A DNA stretch of 48,637 nucleotides from assembly GCF_031085375.1 (NCBI RefSeq), contig NZ_JAVCWF010000004.1:1-48637 (forward strand), in the 5' to 3' direction. The stretch is from Lactiplantibacillus brownii (GTDB taxonomy: Bacteria > Bacillota > Bacilli > Lactobacillales > Lactobacillaceae). A model generated the notes under the pieces. The model did not search any database. It saw only the letters and a program-made list of their open reading frames with translations, and was not told the origin of the DNA. Below, piece after piece: positions 1-8,111 of the stretch (positions within the stretch are counted from its first letter, which is position 1; each line of letters starts with the position of its first letter). The translations under genes were made by a program, and so were the position numbers.

Positions 1-10
1 TAAATTATTA

Positions 11-67
11 AAAAGACAGGTTAAGAGCAATAATTTTCTTGAGTCATTGCCTTTAACCTGTCTTTTT
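11..67 (-). terminator. Rho-independent terminator after npr
   Basis: A 14-base inverted repeat (arms 11-24 and 53-66) ends in a run of T on one strand and A on the other, so it can stop transcription both ways. It lies about 40 bases past the npr stop and probably ends the pox-npr transcript. Confidence 0.85.
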
Positions 68-106
68 TATATTTATCGTATTATCTATCAAAAAAGGGAA
101 GCCGCT

Positions 107-1486
107 TTATTTATTAGTAAACTCACTTTCACCTAGCGCATGTTGAGCAGCCAAATTCAATAAACTCCATTGCCGATCAAACCCAGGTTGGAAAAAGAAA
201 TCTGCTTCAGCTAGGTCCTCTAAGGTTAGCCGGTATTGAATGGCTAAAGCCAACACATTCCCCTGCGCTGTGATGTCATGCTTTGATAGCACTGCTCCAC
301 CGACTAGGCGATGATCAAAAGGTTGGAAGAAAAGCTTTGTATAAGCTTTTGTATTTCCCTTGTCTTTTGGTATAAAAGCCGGCCGCAGATTATCTTCATA
401 ATAGGAACTGTTAACGTTGATGCCCGCACGATGCGCAGTGAAACTATTTAATCCACTTTGAGCAAAGTTGTAACTGAAAACACTCAAAGCAGAGGAGCCA
501 ACGACACCAGAAAAGGGCGTAGTGGGTATTTTTTCAAACAAATGCTTAACGATATACCGCGCCTCACGACGGGCCACTGTTGCTAAGGCGATTGGCATTT
601 TCTTATCGGCAGCCACCGAGTAGGCCAAGGTCGCATCGCCGAGCGCGTAAACATTCGACAAATTTGTTCGCAAATAGGGGTCATTTTTGATCCAGCCACG
701 TTCATCAAGATCAACAGTTCCTCTTAGCCAGTTGGTATTGGCTTTAACCCCGGTAGCTTGAATAACCAAGTCGCTTGGAAAATTGTCCTGCTTACTCTTG
801 ACCCACTCCACTTGTCCGTTGCGACCACAGAATTCCGAAATTTCGATATTTGTGTGAACTTTAACTCCTCTTGTCGCCAGTTCATTACTTAAAATATCAG
901 TTAATTCGGCATCTAGATAGGTACCCAAAGGACGGCTGATAACGTCTAATAAAGTAACCTGTTTGCCTGCCTTGGCGGCAGCTTCAGCGGCCTCGATACC
1001 AATGTATCCGGCTCCGACAATTGTTACATTTTTAATGTTATCATCAGCTAGCTTAGCCTTGATTTTCGTCGCCCAATCATAGCCCCGCATCAGGAACACA
1101 TTCTCTAGATCCGCACCGGGAACGGCCAATGCATTGGGGGTCACCCCCGAACTGAGAATCAGCTTATCATAGCTAACTTCGGTGTCCTGATTACTTTTAA
1201 GATTTTTTACTGAGACAGTTTGTCGACTCTGATTAATTTTAGTTACCAAATGATTATCTAGAATGTGCACGTTTGCTTGTGGAAAGCTGGCTGGACGAAA
1301 ATTACGGACGTCATGGACAGACGTAACGTCATTTTCCAGGTAAAGTTCCATTCCGCAAGACATAAAGGAAATAAAATCGCCAGATTCAAACAAGGTAATG
1401 TCAATATCGTCATATCTATTAAGTAGTTCAATAATTGCTTGGTGACCACCATGTGAAGCACCAACAATCACAACTTTTCTAGTCAC
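107..1486 (-). CDS. npr: NADH peroxidase (Npr-like flavoprotein disulfide reductase family)
   Basis: A cytoplasmic FAD enzyme of 459 residues that should reduce H2O2 to water with NADH. An N-terminal FAD Rossmann motif carries SHGG (His12), followed by SFMSCG with Cys44. This His/Cys pair is the enterococcal NADH peroxidase active-site pattern, whereas water-forming NADH oxidases usually have a THAG-type motif. A second dinucleotide motif, VGAGYIGIEAA, lies near residue 157, and FFFQPGFDR near the C terminus is typical of the Npr/Nox group. Translation starts at GTG, eight bases after GGAGG; the nearer ATG is out of frame and followed at once by TGA. It lies 68 bases after pox on the same strand with no terminator between, so the two are probably an operon in which Npr removes the H2O2 made by Pox. 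NADH oxidase activity cannot be excluded. Confidence 0.85.
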   Translation of the reverse strand: MTRKVVIVGASHGGHQAIIELLNRYDDIDITLFESGDFISFMSCGMELYLENDVTSVHDVRNFRPASFPQANVHILDNHLVTKINQSRQTVSVKNLKSNQDTEVSYDKLILSSGVTPNALAVPGADLENVFLMRGYDWATKIKAKLADDNIKNVTIVGAGYIGIEAAEAAAKAGKQVTLLDVISRPLGTYLDAELTDILSNELATRGVKVHTNIEISEFCGRNGQVEWVKSKQDNFPSDLVIQATGVKANTNWLRGTVDLDERGWIKNDPYLRTNLSNVYALGDATLAYSVAADKKMPIALATVARREARYIVKHLFEKIPTTPFSGVVGSSALSVFSYNFAQSGLNSFTAHRAGINVNSSYYEDNLRPAFIPKDKGNTKAYTKLFFQPFDHRLVGGAVLSKHDITAQGNVLALAIQYRLTLEDLAEADFFFQPGFDRQWSLLNLAAQHALGESEFTNK

Positions 1487-1554
1487 ATTAATACCTCCAA
1501 TCAGTAAATAATCAGTTTAGAATACTCAGAAAACTACACCCCAAAACGATTAAT

Positions 1555-3366
1555 CTAGAAGCCACCTTGTCCAACTTCGTTTTGTGCATCAGTTAGTCCA
1601 TACTTAGCCAAATATGTTGCGAGGGGGTGTAAGTCTTCTGCAGCGTAGCGTTGTTTGAACGCTTGAACTTCATTTATTGGATAAACCGACGAATCCAACC
1701 GCAACTTTTCAGCGGGTAATGGTCGCTCCCCGGTAATGACAGCATCAATTAAAACCGGTTCTGTTTTGGCAAGATCTCTTGCCTGATTGAAGGTGTCAGT
1801 TAGTTGATCGATTCTATCAATTCGAAATGCTTTCATGTGCACGCCAGATGCGATTTTACTAAAATCAATGTCATTAAACTCTACCCCGATAAAGTCATTT
1901 TTATTTGTATCTTCCTGCTCATCTTTAATGAATCCATATTGATGGTTGGTAAAGACAACGTTAATAATTGGCAAACGGTACTGAACCTGGGTTGCTAGGT
2001 CTTGCATCGTCATGGCTGCTCCTCCATCACCCGCTAGATTAAAAACCTGCCTTGAAGGATAATTCAGCTTCGCTGCAATTGCGCCAGGAATTCCTACGCC
2101 CATTGTTGCAAACAAGTTTGACGTAATATGTTGGTTTTTCGGAGTCAGCTTCAGATGACGATTAGCGTTTAGATTGATGTCACCAACGTCAATCGAAAAA
2201 ACTGCATCGGGGTCAGCGACCTGGTTGACTGCCTTTAATACTTGGTATGCTTGCAAGGGTCCATCTGTTTTGTTCTCTAAACTAGCCAGATATTGCCGCC
2301 AATTTTTATTGTTGGCTAGGTTTGCTTGCCACCAAGAAGTTGCATCACGTTCATTAATCTGTTGTAAAATAGCTGCTAATGCTAATTTGGCATCAGCGAG
2401 GACAGCGACGTTTGTTTTGTGCCGTTTACCCAATTTTGCCGGATCAATATCGATTTGGAGGAATTTAGATGTATTCTTAAAAGCTTTAGAGACCTCAGCA
2501 AAAGGATAATTATTGCCGATAAATAAGACTGTATCAGCTTGTGCTAGCGCCTCATTGGCTGGTTTTTGCGCCACTCTGTTGGCTGATCCCAGGTAAGCCA
2601 CGTAATCGTCGGGGACAATGCCCTTGGCCGGATAGGTGCTGATTAATGGAATCTTTAGTTGTTGACTTAATGCTTGTAGTTCTTTTCCAGCACCCCGCGT
2701 GCCAATTCCGTAATAGATTAGTGGTCGTTTGGCCGTTTGAAGTATGTCAACCACTTGTTTTATTTTTTCAGGGTTGGGCTGAGGCAGAAGGGGTTTTTGG
2801 TAACTATTGGCTGAGGAGTACCAATCTTCAGCCTTAATTAGTTGCCAAGGTAAATCAACAGGTATTTGAACGACTGCAACGCCTTGGTGCGCATACGCCC
2901 GGCGAATTGCCTCGTCAATTACATGGGGAAGTGTGTTGGCATTTACCGCAGTAACATTATAAATGGCGACGTCGGCATAAATGGGATTCTCGTTCATTTC
3001 CTGAAAAGTATCCATATTCATACCGGAGGTTCCAAATTGACCAATCAATGCTAATACTGGAACATGGTCTTCTCGGGCATCGTACAAACCATTTAATAAA
3101 TGAGTTCCGCCAGGGCCTGCTGACCCAAAGCAAACGCCGATTTTTCCTGTAAGTTTGGCATCGGCTGCAGCTGCCATCGCGCCGACTTCCTCATGACGAA
3201 CTTGGATGTACTGCAGCTGGCTTTTTTCGGCCTCAAGAGCATCCATAACCGAATTAATAGAGCCACCAGGAATCCCATATAAGTGATCAACTTGCCATGC
3301 TTCTAGCACTTTGAGAAGTGCAGTGCCGGCAGAAATTGTAGTTGCTTTGGTGTGTTTGGTAATCAT
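1555..3366 (-). CDS. pox: Pyruvate oxidase (TPP/FAD, phosphate-dependent)
   Basis: Converts pyruvate, phosphate and O2 to acetyl phosphate, CO2 and H2O2 (EC 1.2.3.3). The 603-residue length equals that of the Lactiplantibacillus plantarum enzyme, and the sequence follows it throughout. The catalytic glutamate is Glu59 in VRHEEVGAMAA, the FAD/TPP core contains FGSAGPGGTH, the TPP-Mg motif is NLAGDGGAAM in the last third, and the protein ends GQGGF as the L. plantarum enzyme does. The start chosen is ATG at 3366 because AGGAGG lies 7 bases upstream; a frame extending ten codons further has no such site. A cre-like operator overlaps the -35 box upstream, which implies CcpA repression on glucose. 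npr follows in the same direction. Confidence 0.95.
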   Translation of the reverse strand: MITKHTKATTISAGTALLKVLEAWQVDHLYGIPGGSINSVMDALEAEKSQLQYIQVRHEEVGAMAAAADAKLTGKIGVCFGSAGPGGTHLLNGLYDAREDHVPVLALIGQFGTSGMNMDTFQEMNENPIYADVAIYNVTAVNANTLPHVIDEAIRRAYAHQGVAVVQIPVDLPWQLIKAEDWYSSANSYQKPLLPQPNPEKIKQVVDILQTAKRPLIYYGIGTRGAGKELQALSQQLKIPLISTYPAKGIVPDDYVAYLGSANRVAQKPANEALAQADTVLFIGNNYPFAEVSKAFKNTSKFLQIDIDPAKLGKRHKTNVAVLADAKLALAAILQQINERDATSWWQANLANNKNWRQYLASLENKTDGPLQAYQVLKAVNQVADPDAVFSIDVGDINLNANRHLKLTPKNQHITSNLFATMGVGIPGAIAAKLNYPSRQVFNLAGDGGAAMTMQDLATQVQYRLPIINVVFTNHQYGFIKDEQEDTNKNDFIGVEFNDIDFSKIASGVHMKAFRIDRIDQLTDTFNQARDLAKTEPVLIDAVITGERPLPAEKLRLDSSVYPINEVQAFKQRYAAEDLHPLATYLAKYGLTDAQNEVGQGGF

Positions 3367-3422
3367 AAAAATGCCTCCTACTAGAATGTGGTGCACAATT
3401 TAATTTTTAACAATGTAGTTAA

Positions 3423-3460
3423 AGTCTATTCTCTTTCGACACTAAAATCAAGCGCTTACA
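3423..3460 (-). promoter_or_regulatory. pox promoter overlapped by a CcpA cre site
   Basis: On the minus strand a -35 box TTGATT (3451-3446) and -10 box TAGACT (3428-3423) are 17 bases apart. The sequence TGTAAGCGCTTGAT (3460-3447) matches the cre consensus TGWAARCGYTWNCW at 13 of 14 positions and covers most of the -35 box. CcpA binding there would block RNA polymerase. Confidence 0.75.
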
Positions 3461-3480
3461 TTTTTGAAATTTAAATCGTG

Positions 3481-4788
3481 GCTGGGACAAAAGTCCTAAT
3501 CTAAAATAAAAGAACCAGGAATTCGAATTTGAATTCCTGGTTCTTTCATTTTATGTAGGCACGGTGTGCCCAAATCTGTTAATCTTAAATCACCACAAAA
3601 TAAGAAAGTTGGTGCCCACCGTGTATAAACATTATAACAATAACCAAACCATATTAACATTTCCAATTGAATTTAAAATTAATCCCAATCATATTGTCGT
3701 TTCAATTAGTGATTTTGTAGATAGTATTCCCACTGAAATTCTGTATCCGGATGCTGACAAGTTTGGGCGACCAAAATATTCGCCAGCGATGATGATGAAA
3801 CTCCTATTATTTGCTTATATGCGTCATACGTTTTCTGGCCGTGCTATCCAAGAAATGGCAGAGGAAAACCTACCAATGAAGTGGTTAATTGGTAATCCGG
3901 ACGAAGTCCCAAGTTATCGGAGCATTAATCGCTTTCGAATTTCACAAGTAGCAAAAGGGATTATCAAAAAAATGTTTCTTCAATTTCATGAACAATTAAG
4001 TGGATATGGTTTAGTGGATGACGAATCGTTATTTATTGATGGCACAAAGATTGTCGCAGATGCCAATAAATACTCCTTTGTTTGGCGAAAAAGCGTCGAA
4101 CGAAATGATGCCAAGTTAGAGGAAAAAGCTAGCGCCTTATTTGATGACATGATTCAAGAAAAGGTTAATCTAGCAACTGATGCCGAAGGCACTTTGGCGA
4201 AGTTAGATCATGCAGAACGTGAATTAGAACATGATATTGATGACCTCGATCAGAAAATTAGTGCAGAAAAAGTCATTAAAGGTGGCTCGCCATCAAAGCA
4301 ACGACGAAGAAAACTAAAACATTTTAAGCATATTATTACTTCGGATTTAAAGCCTCGGAAGCAAAAATATGAAGATTATCTTGAAATTCTGGGAAACCGA
4401 AACAGTTTTTCTAAGACTGATCATGATGCAACCTTTATGCGAATGAAGGAAGATCCAATGCAAAATGGTCAATTAAAACCAGGATATAACTTACAGATTG
4501 GTACTCAAAATCAATTTGTCCTATTTTATGATTTGAATCAACGGCCAGCTGACCAAAGAACGCTAGTCCCATTTTTGAATCAAGTCCAACAAAGAAAGGC
4601 CACGTTCCGTTACGTAGTAGCGGATGCAGGTTATGGTAGTGAACCAAATTATGACTTTGTTTTAAAGGATTTTAAAGCGACGCCACTTATTCCCTATACA
4701 ATGTATTTAAAAGAACAATCCAAGAAGTATAAAAATGATGCCAATAAGGTTATGAATTGGGCCTATGATTGCGATAATCCCTTTATGG
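3481..4788 (+). mobile_element. IS1182-family element, 3' part lost
   Basis: The left end begins near the GCTGGGACAAAAGTCC motif and carries a strong hairpin (3508-3546) ahead of the transposase, a common arrangement that shields IS transcription from outside promoters. The element is cut at about 4788 by an IS3 element and no matching right end follows it, so it cannot move alone. Confidence 0.7.
3508..3546. terminator. Hairpin at the IS1182 left end
   Basis: Arms of about 16 bases with an AGAACCAGGAATTC core are separated by a short loop and flanked by A and T runs. It could terminate transcription entering the IS from either side. Confidence 0.6.
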
Positions 4789-4799
4789 TTGTCAGATGA
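3621..4799 (+). pseudogene. IS1182-family transposase, C-terminally truncated
   Basis: About 392 residues remain of a transposase normally near 550. The DUF772-type N-terminal region (residues about 20-130) is present, followed by FIDGTKIVADANKYSF with the first catalytic aspartate and later VVADAGYGSEPNYDF with the second. The domain carrying the last catalytic acidic residue is missing because IS3 sequence replaces it after NPFMVVR. A GTG at 3621 is the likely start, since family members begin MYKHYN-like; the frame is open further upstream but has no ribosome site. Not functional. Confidence 0.8.
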
Positions 4800-4840
4800 A
4801 ATACTATAATTCATCTGACTAATCATAGGGGGATTTTTGT

Positions 4841-5515
4841 ATGCCTAGAGCTAGACACACGCTTCAGGAAAAGTTGGCGCTGTTAGCTAAATTCAAGCAA
4901 TCAGGTTTATCAATTGGGACTTTTACCAGACAACATGGTATCCATCGAGAAACGCTCATGCGTTGGCAGTCGCGCCTTGAACGTGATGGGTTGGCAGGGC
5001 TCACGGAAGCGCACACAAATAATCATTATTCCAACGAATTGAAACTTAAAGCTGTTCAGGCTTTTTTGGCCGGTGAAGGGTCACTGCTGGATTTAGCCAC
5101 AAAATTTGGTTTACGTTCATCAACACAACTCGACAACTGGGTTTCCAGGTATAATAGGGATAAAACCTTGACGGCCAGACCGTCTAGAAAGCGGGTCCCT
5201 ACCATGAGTCGGCAAACAACTTTTGAAGAACGCATCAGGATCGTTGAATATGTGACTAAAGCTAAACACTCGTATACCGAAGCCGCGGATCACTTTCAAG
5301 TCTCCTACCAACAGGTCCGTACTTGGGTGATCAAGACTAAAAGTGGCGGCTATGAAGCGCTCGTAGATAACCGTGGGCATCGAAAAGCCAATCATGAATT
5401 AACCGAACTAGATAAGGCTAATCTCCAGATCCGAGAACTAAAAGCACAACTGGCAGATAAGGAACTCTACGAGGCCTTCATAAAAAAATTTCAGGAACTT
5501 CAGCGCAGGGGGTGA
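4841..5515 (+). CDS. IS3-family transposase OrfA (DNA-binding subunit)
   Basis: A 224-residue protein made of successive helix-turn-helix modules (around residues 8-50, 60-105 and 125-175), ending in a leucine-rich alpha helix that would pair with OrfB, as in the IS150 group. It overlaps OrfB by four bases in the -1 frame. A run of seven A at 5482-5488 in the frame A AAA AAA could allow programmed -1 frameshifting to make the OrfAB fusion, the active transposase in this family. Confidence 0.85.
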   Translation: MPRARHTLQEKLALLAKFKQSGLSIGTFTRQHGIHRETLMRWQSRLERDGLAGLTEAHTNNHYSNELKLKAVQAFLAGEGSLLDLATKFGLRSSTQLDNWVSRYNRDKTLTARPSRKRVPTMSRQTTFEERIRIVEYVTKAKHSYTEAADHFQVSYQQVRTWVIKTKSGGYEALVDNRGHRKANHELTELDKANLQIRELKAQLADKELYEAFIKKFQELQRRG

Positions 5516-6405
5516 ACAAACCACATCGGCTGGCTTACCACGCTATCAAGGTAGTCAGCCAAGGTAATCATGGTGCCGTAACGAAACTTTTAACCGTTAT
5601 CGGCGTCAGCCGACAAGCTTATCATAAAGGGCTTAGACGACAGGAAACAACATGGGAAAAGCACAATAAACAACTCAAAACACGCACCCAATATTGGTTT
5701 GATTTTCACCACCAAGGTATCGGTGCTGGAAATCTTCTGACTAACTTACAAGCGGATAAACTAATTGATTTTCCGGTAACTTTGAAGCAAGTTCGCCGGG
5801 TCATGCGTGAACTTGATATTCGCTGTCAAGTACGGCCAAAGAAGCATAAACGGGCCAAACAAGCTGAACAATATTTACTCGACAATGTTTTAAAGCAAAA
5901 CTTTCAAGTGACAGCGCCCAATAAAGTTTGGTTATCTGATTCAACTGAACTAACTTATGGGCTTAGTGGTGAGTACAAAGTCCGCTTAAGTGGTGTCTTG
6001 GATTTATATGGTCGCCGACTCTTGGCATACAATCTCAGCGCCACAGAAACGAGTGCCGCTGAGATCCAGGTTTTTCAGCGTGCCTTTACTGCAGTTGGTA
6101 AGGTCCCATCACTTATTCACACCGATCGTGGTTCGGCGTATACCTCAAGAGCGTTCAATCATTTCATCAATCAATTTGAGATCACCCGCAGTATGTCGCG
6201 TCCAGGAACACCATATGATAACGCCCCGATGGAGCGCTGGTGGAATGAATTTAAACTTCGCTGGATGGCGCGTCATCCGCGAGCAAAGACCTATCAAGAG
6301 TTAATAACGCTCGTTGAATCAGGAATCGAATATTTTAATCATGACAATCGCTCAGCACAAAGAAATGGCCTCACCCCGGATGAATACTGGAATGAAGCCA
6401 TCTAA
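5512..6405 (+). CDS. IS3-family transposase OrfB (DDE catalytic subunit)
   Basis: A 297-residue retroviral-integrase-type transposase with an HTH_21-like N terminus and a DDE core: the first aspartate in VWLSDSTELTY, the second in IHTDRGSAYTS, and the glutamate in NAPMERWWNEFK. The nominal start is GTG overlapping the OrfA stop, but the frame is open upstream to the slippery A run, so it is probably made mainly as a frameshift fusion. All catalytic residues are present, so the element looks potentially active. Confidence 0.85.
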   Translation: MNKPHRLAYHAIKVVSQGNHGAVTKLLTVIGVSRQAYHKGLRRQETTWEKHNKQLKTRTQYWFDFHHQGIGAGNLLTNLQADKLIDFPVTLKQVRRVMRELDIRCQVRPKKHKRAKQAEQYLLDNVLKQNFQVTAPNKVWLSDSTELTYGLSGEYKVRLSGVLDLYGRRLLAYNLSATETSAAEIQVFQRAFTAVGKVPSLIHTDRGSAYTSRAFNHFINQFEITRSMSRPGTPYDNAPMERWWNEFKLRWMARHPRAKTYQELITLVESGIEYFNHDNRSAQRNGLTPDEYWNEAI

Positions 6406-6505
6406 GTGACCAAAAACTTTATATTATTTCATTTGTCAACTTGACAGGGCCTAGTGCAGTTTTGAACATCTTCATAAGGTAAATAAAATTCAATTGTAGA
6501 TTTAT

Positions 6506-6523
6506 TTAATTTTACAATCTACC
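6506..6523. repeat. Isolated IS30 terminal repeat remnant
   Basis: Eighteen bases, TTAATTTTACAATCTACC, are identical to the outer end of the IS30 copies at 16551-17593 and 47595-48637. There is no transposase here, only a scar in the 214-base gap between the IS3 element and dps, which otherwise shows nothing I can assign. Confidence 0.7.
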
Positions 6524-6598
6524 ATATAACGTCTCCATCTTTTCAAAACGACTTAATTCTACGGGCTATAAATAACTTAATTTGCCAGTCTATAACGT

Positions 6599-6644
6599 TT
6601 CAGATTAAGCTACCACTATGTTATAATGACCATATCGAAAGGAG
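6599..6644 (+). promoter_or_regulatory. dps promoter and ribosome binding site
   Basis: A perfect TATAAT at 6622-6627 is preceded by TG (extended -10) and by TTCAGA at 17-base spacing. AAAGGAG at 6638-6644 sits nine bases before the ATG. The leader is only about 20 bases. Confidence 0.7.
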
Positions 6645-6653
6645 ATCAATCTA

Positions 6654-7121
6654 ATGAAATATACGAAAACCAAAGCAGTATTAAATCAACTCGTTGCCGA
6701 TTTGAGCCAGATGTCAATGATTATCCATCAGACGCATTGGTACATGCGTGGACCCAACTTTTTGAAGTTGCACCCCTTGATGGATGAGTTCATGGAAGAA
6801 ATTGACAGCCAACTCGATGTCATTTCTGAACGGCTGATTGCGCTTGATGGCAGTCCTTACTCGACCTTAAAAGAAATGGCCGAAAACACTAAGATTCAAG
6901 ACTGGCCTGGTGAATGGGACAAAACAACCCCAGAACGCCTCGCACACTTAGTTGATGGCTATCGTTACTTGGAAGACCTTTACCAACACGGCATTGAAGT
7001 ATCCGATGTTGAAAAAGACTTCAGTACCCAAGATATTTTCATTGGTCTCAAAACCGCAATTGAGAAGAAAATCTGGATGATTCAGGCAGAGCTTGGGTCG
7101 GCGCCGGAAATTGATGAATAA
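6654..7121 (+). CDS. dps: Dps-family DNA-binding ferritin-like protein
   Basis: A 155-residue mini-ferritin that should form a hollow dodecamer, oxidise Fe(II) with H2O2, store iron and limit Fenton damage to DNA. The inter-subunit ferroxidase ligands are all present with Listeria-type spacing: His28 (HQTHWYMRG), His40, Asp44, Asp55 and Glu59. Length fits the family. It is monocistronic, with its own extended -10 promoter and a terminator. In this window it lies near an H2O2-producing pyruvate oxidase and two peroxidases, which fits peroxide protection. The DNA-binding role is inferred; the basic N-terminal tail is short. Confidence 0.92.
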   Translation: MKYTKTKAVLNQLVADLSQMSMIIHQTHWYMRGPNFLKLHPLMDEFMEEIDSQLDVISERLIALDGSPYSTLKEMAENTKIQDWPGEWDKTTPERLAHLVDGYRYLEDLYQHGIEVSDVEKDFSTQDIFIGLKTAIEKKIWMIQAELGSAPEIDE

Positions 7122-7186
7122 AATAATATTAAAAAATCGGTAGGCTTAAACATTGCTAACGCTTATATCAGTGCTGCTATTTAATT

Positions 7187-7223
7187 AAAATGCGACATCC
7201 CAACAACGGGGTGGCGCATTTTT
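7187..7223 (+). terminator. Terminator after dps
   Basis: AAAATGCG pairs with CGCATTTT around a partly paired loop and is followed by T. It separates dps from the exporter operon. Confidence 0.65.
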
Positions 7224-7260
7224 GTTTGCAATGCGGTGACAAATAGGCCGGAAACAAAAT

Positions 7261-7347
7261 AAGTGAGTGATAACTCATTTTAATGTTGACAAACCGAGAT
7301 GTACTGATTATACTAAGGCCATTAAGTGAGTGAGTATACACTCGCTT
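7261..7347 (+). promoter_or_regulatory. Promoter with two TetR-type operator dyads
   Basis: Consensus TTGACA (7286-7291) and TATACT (7309-7314) are 17 bases apart. Upstream lies the perfect dyad TGAGTGATAACTCA (7264-7277); downstream, between the -10 and the gene, lies AAGTGAGTGAGTATACACTC (in 7324-7347) with GAGTG/CACTC arms. Both share AAGTGAGTGA, so the TetR protein encoded at the end of this operon probably binds both and represses its own operon. Confidence 0.7.
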
Positions 7348-7367
7348 TGAGAAAGAGGGTTATTAAA

Positions 7368-8111
7368 ATGGCAACGGATTATGTCATCGCCAAGCAGGTC
7401 AGCAAGCACTTTGGTCATCAGCAAGTGCTCAATCAGATTGATTTGACACTGCCGGCTGGAATGATTTATGGCTTGATTGGGCCATCAGGAGCTGGGAAGA
7501 CCACCTTGATCAAGAGTATTTTAGGGATGGAAGCTGTGGATAGTGGCACTGTTAAAGTCATGGATACGGTGATGCCCAATAGGGCGGTAATGGCACAAGT
7601 AGGGTATATGGCCCAAAGTGACGCTTTGTATGAGACACTAACGGCCCGTGAAAACCTGACCTTGTTTGGGCAATTGATGAGCGTTCCAAAAATAAAGTTA
7701 GCACAGATGATTGATTATGCAGCCGGATTAGTTGATTTAACGTCCCAATTAGACAAGCGGGTCAGTGGCTATTCGGGTGGGATGAAACGGCGCTTGTCGT
7801 TGGCAATTGCCCTGATTCAGGATCCCCAATTATTGATTTTAGATGAACCGACCGTTGGGATTGATCCAGAATTACGGCAACAAATTTGGACCGAACTAAA
7901 TAAGATCAAGGATACCGGTAAGTCGATGCTCGTGACAACGCATGTCATGGACGAAGCAGAACGGTGTGATTATCTCATGTTGATTCGGCACGGGATTGCG
8001 CTTGCTGAGGGGACACCCGCGGCACTGAAACAACAGTATGCAGTAGATACGATCGAACAGGTCTTTTTGAAAGCGGGGCGGATGCAAGATGCGAACGATG
8101 GCAATCGTTAG
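7368..8111 (+). CDS. ABC exporter ATP-binding subunit
   Basis: A 247-residue cytoplasmic ATPase of the drug or lipid exporter (DrrA/CcmA-like) type. Walker A GPSGAGKT is at residues 38-45, the signature SGYSGGMKRR near 133-142, Walker B LLILDEPT at 155-162, and the switch histidine in VTTHV. The start chosen is ATG at 7368 after GAAAGAGG; the longer frame would begin inside the operator. It overlaps the permease gene by 23 bases, so the two are translationally coupled. The substrate cannot be told from sequence, although the linked TetR regulator suggests a toxic small molecule. Confidence 0.88.
   Translation: MATDYVIAKQVSKHFGHQQVLNQIDLTLPAGMIYGLIGPSGAGKTTLIKSILGMEAVDSGTVKVMDTVMPNRAVMAQVGYMAQSDALYETLTARENLTLFGQLMSVPKIKLAQMIDYAAGLVDLTSQLDKRVSGYSGGMKRRLSLAIALIQDPQLLILDEPTVGIDPELRQQIWTELNKIKDTGKSMLVTTHVMDEAERCDYLMLIRHGIALAEGTPAALKQQYAVDTIEQVFLKAGRMQDANDGNR

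Larger units (their letters stand above)
4789..6439 (+). mobile_element. IS3-family element (IS150-like), complete
   Basis: Imperfect terminal repeats of about 20 bases, TTGTCAGATGAAATACTATA on the left and its near-complement at 6419-6439, bracket two overlapping transposase frames. The left tip also folds on itself (4791-4819). I see no clear target duplication. It was inserted into, or recombined with, the IS1182 element. Confidence 0.75.

Noticed and set aside
107..1486. Water-forming NADH oxidase or CoA-disulfide reductase as the product
   Set aside because: The SHGG histidine and the C-terminal FFFQP...FDR pattern fit NADH peroxidase better, though the families are close and only assay can settle it.
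2174..2509. Plus-strand frame of 111 codons inside pox
   Set aside because: It is antisense to a full-length pyruvate oxidase with strong family match and has no ribosome site; a shadow frame.
4789..6439. Target-site duplication around the first IS3 element
   Set aside because: Flanking bases ATGG and CTTG do not match, so no duplication can be claimed.
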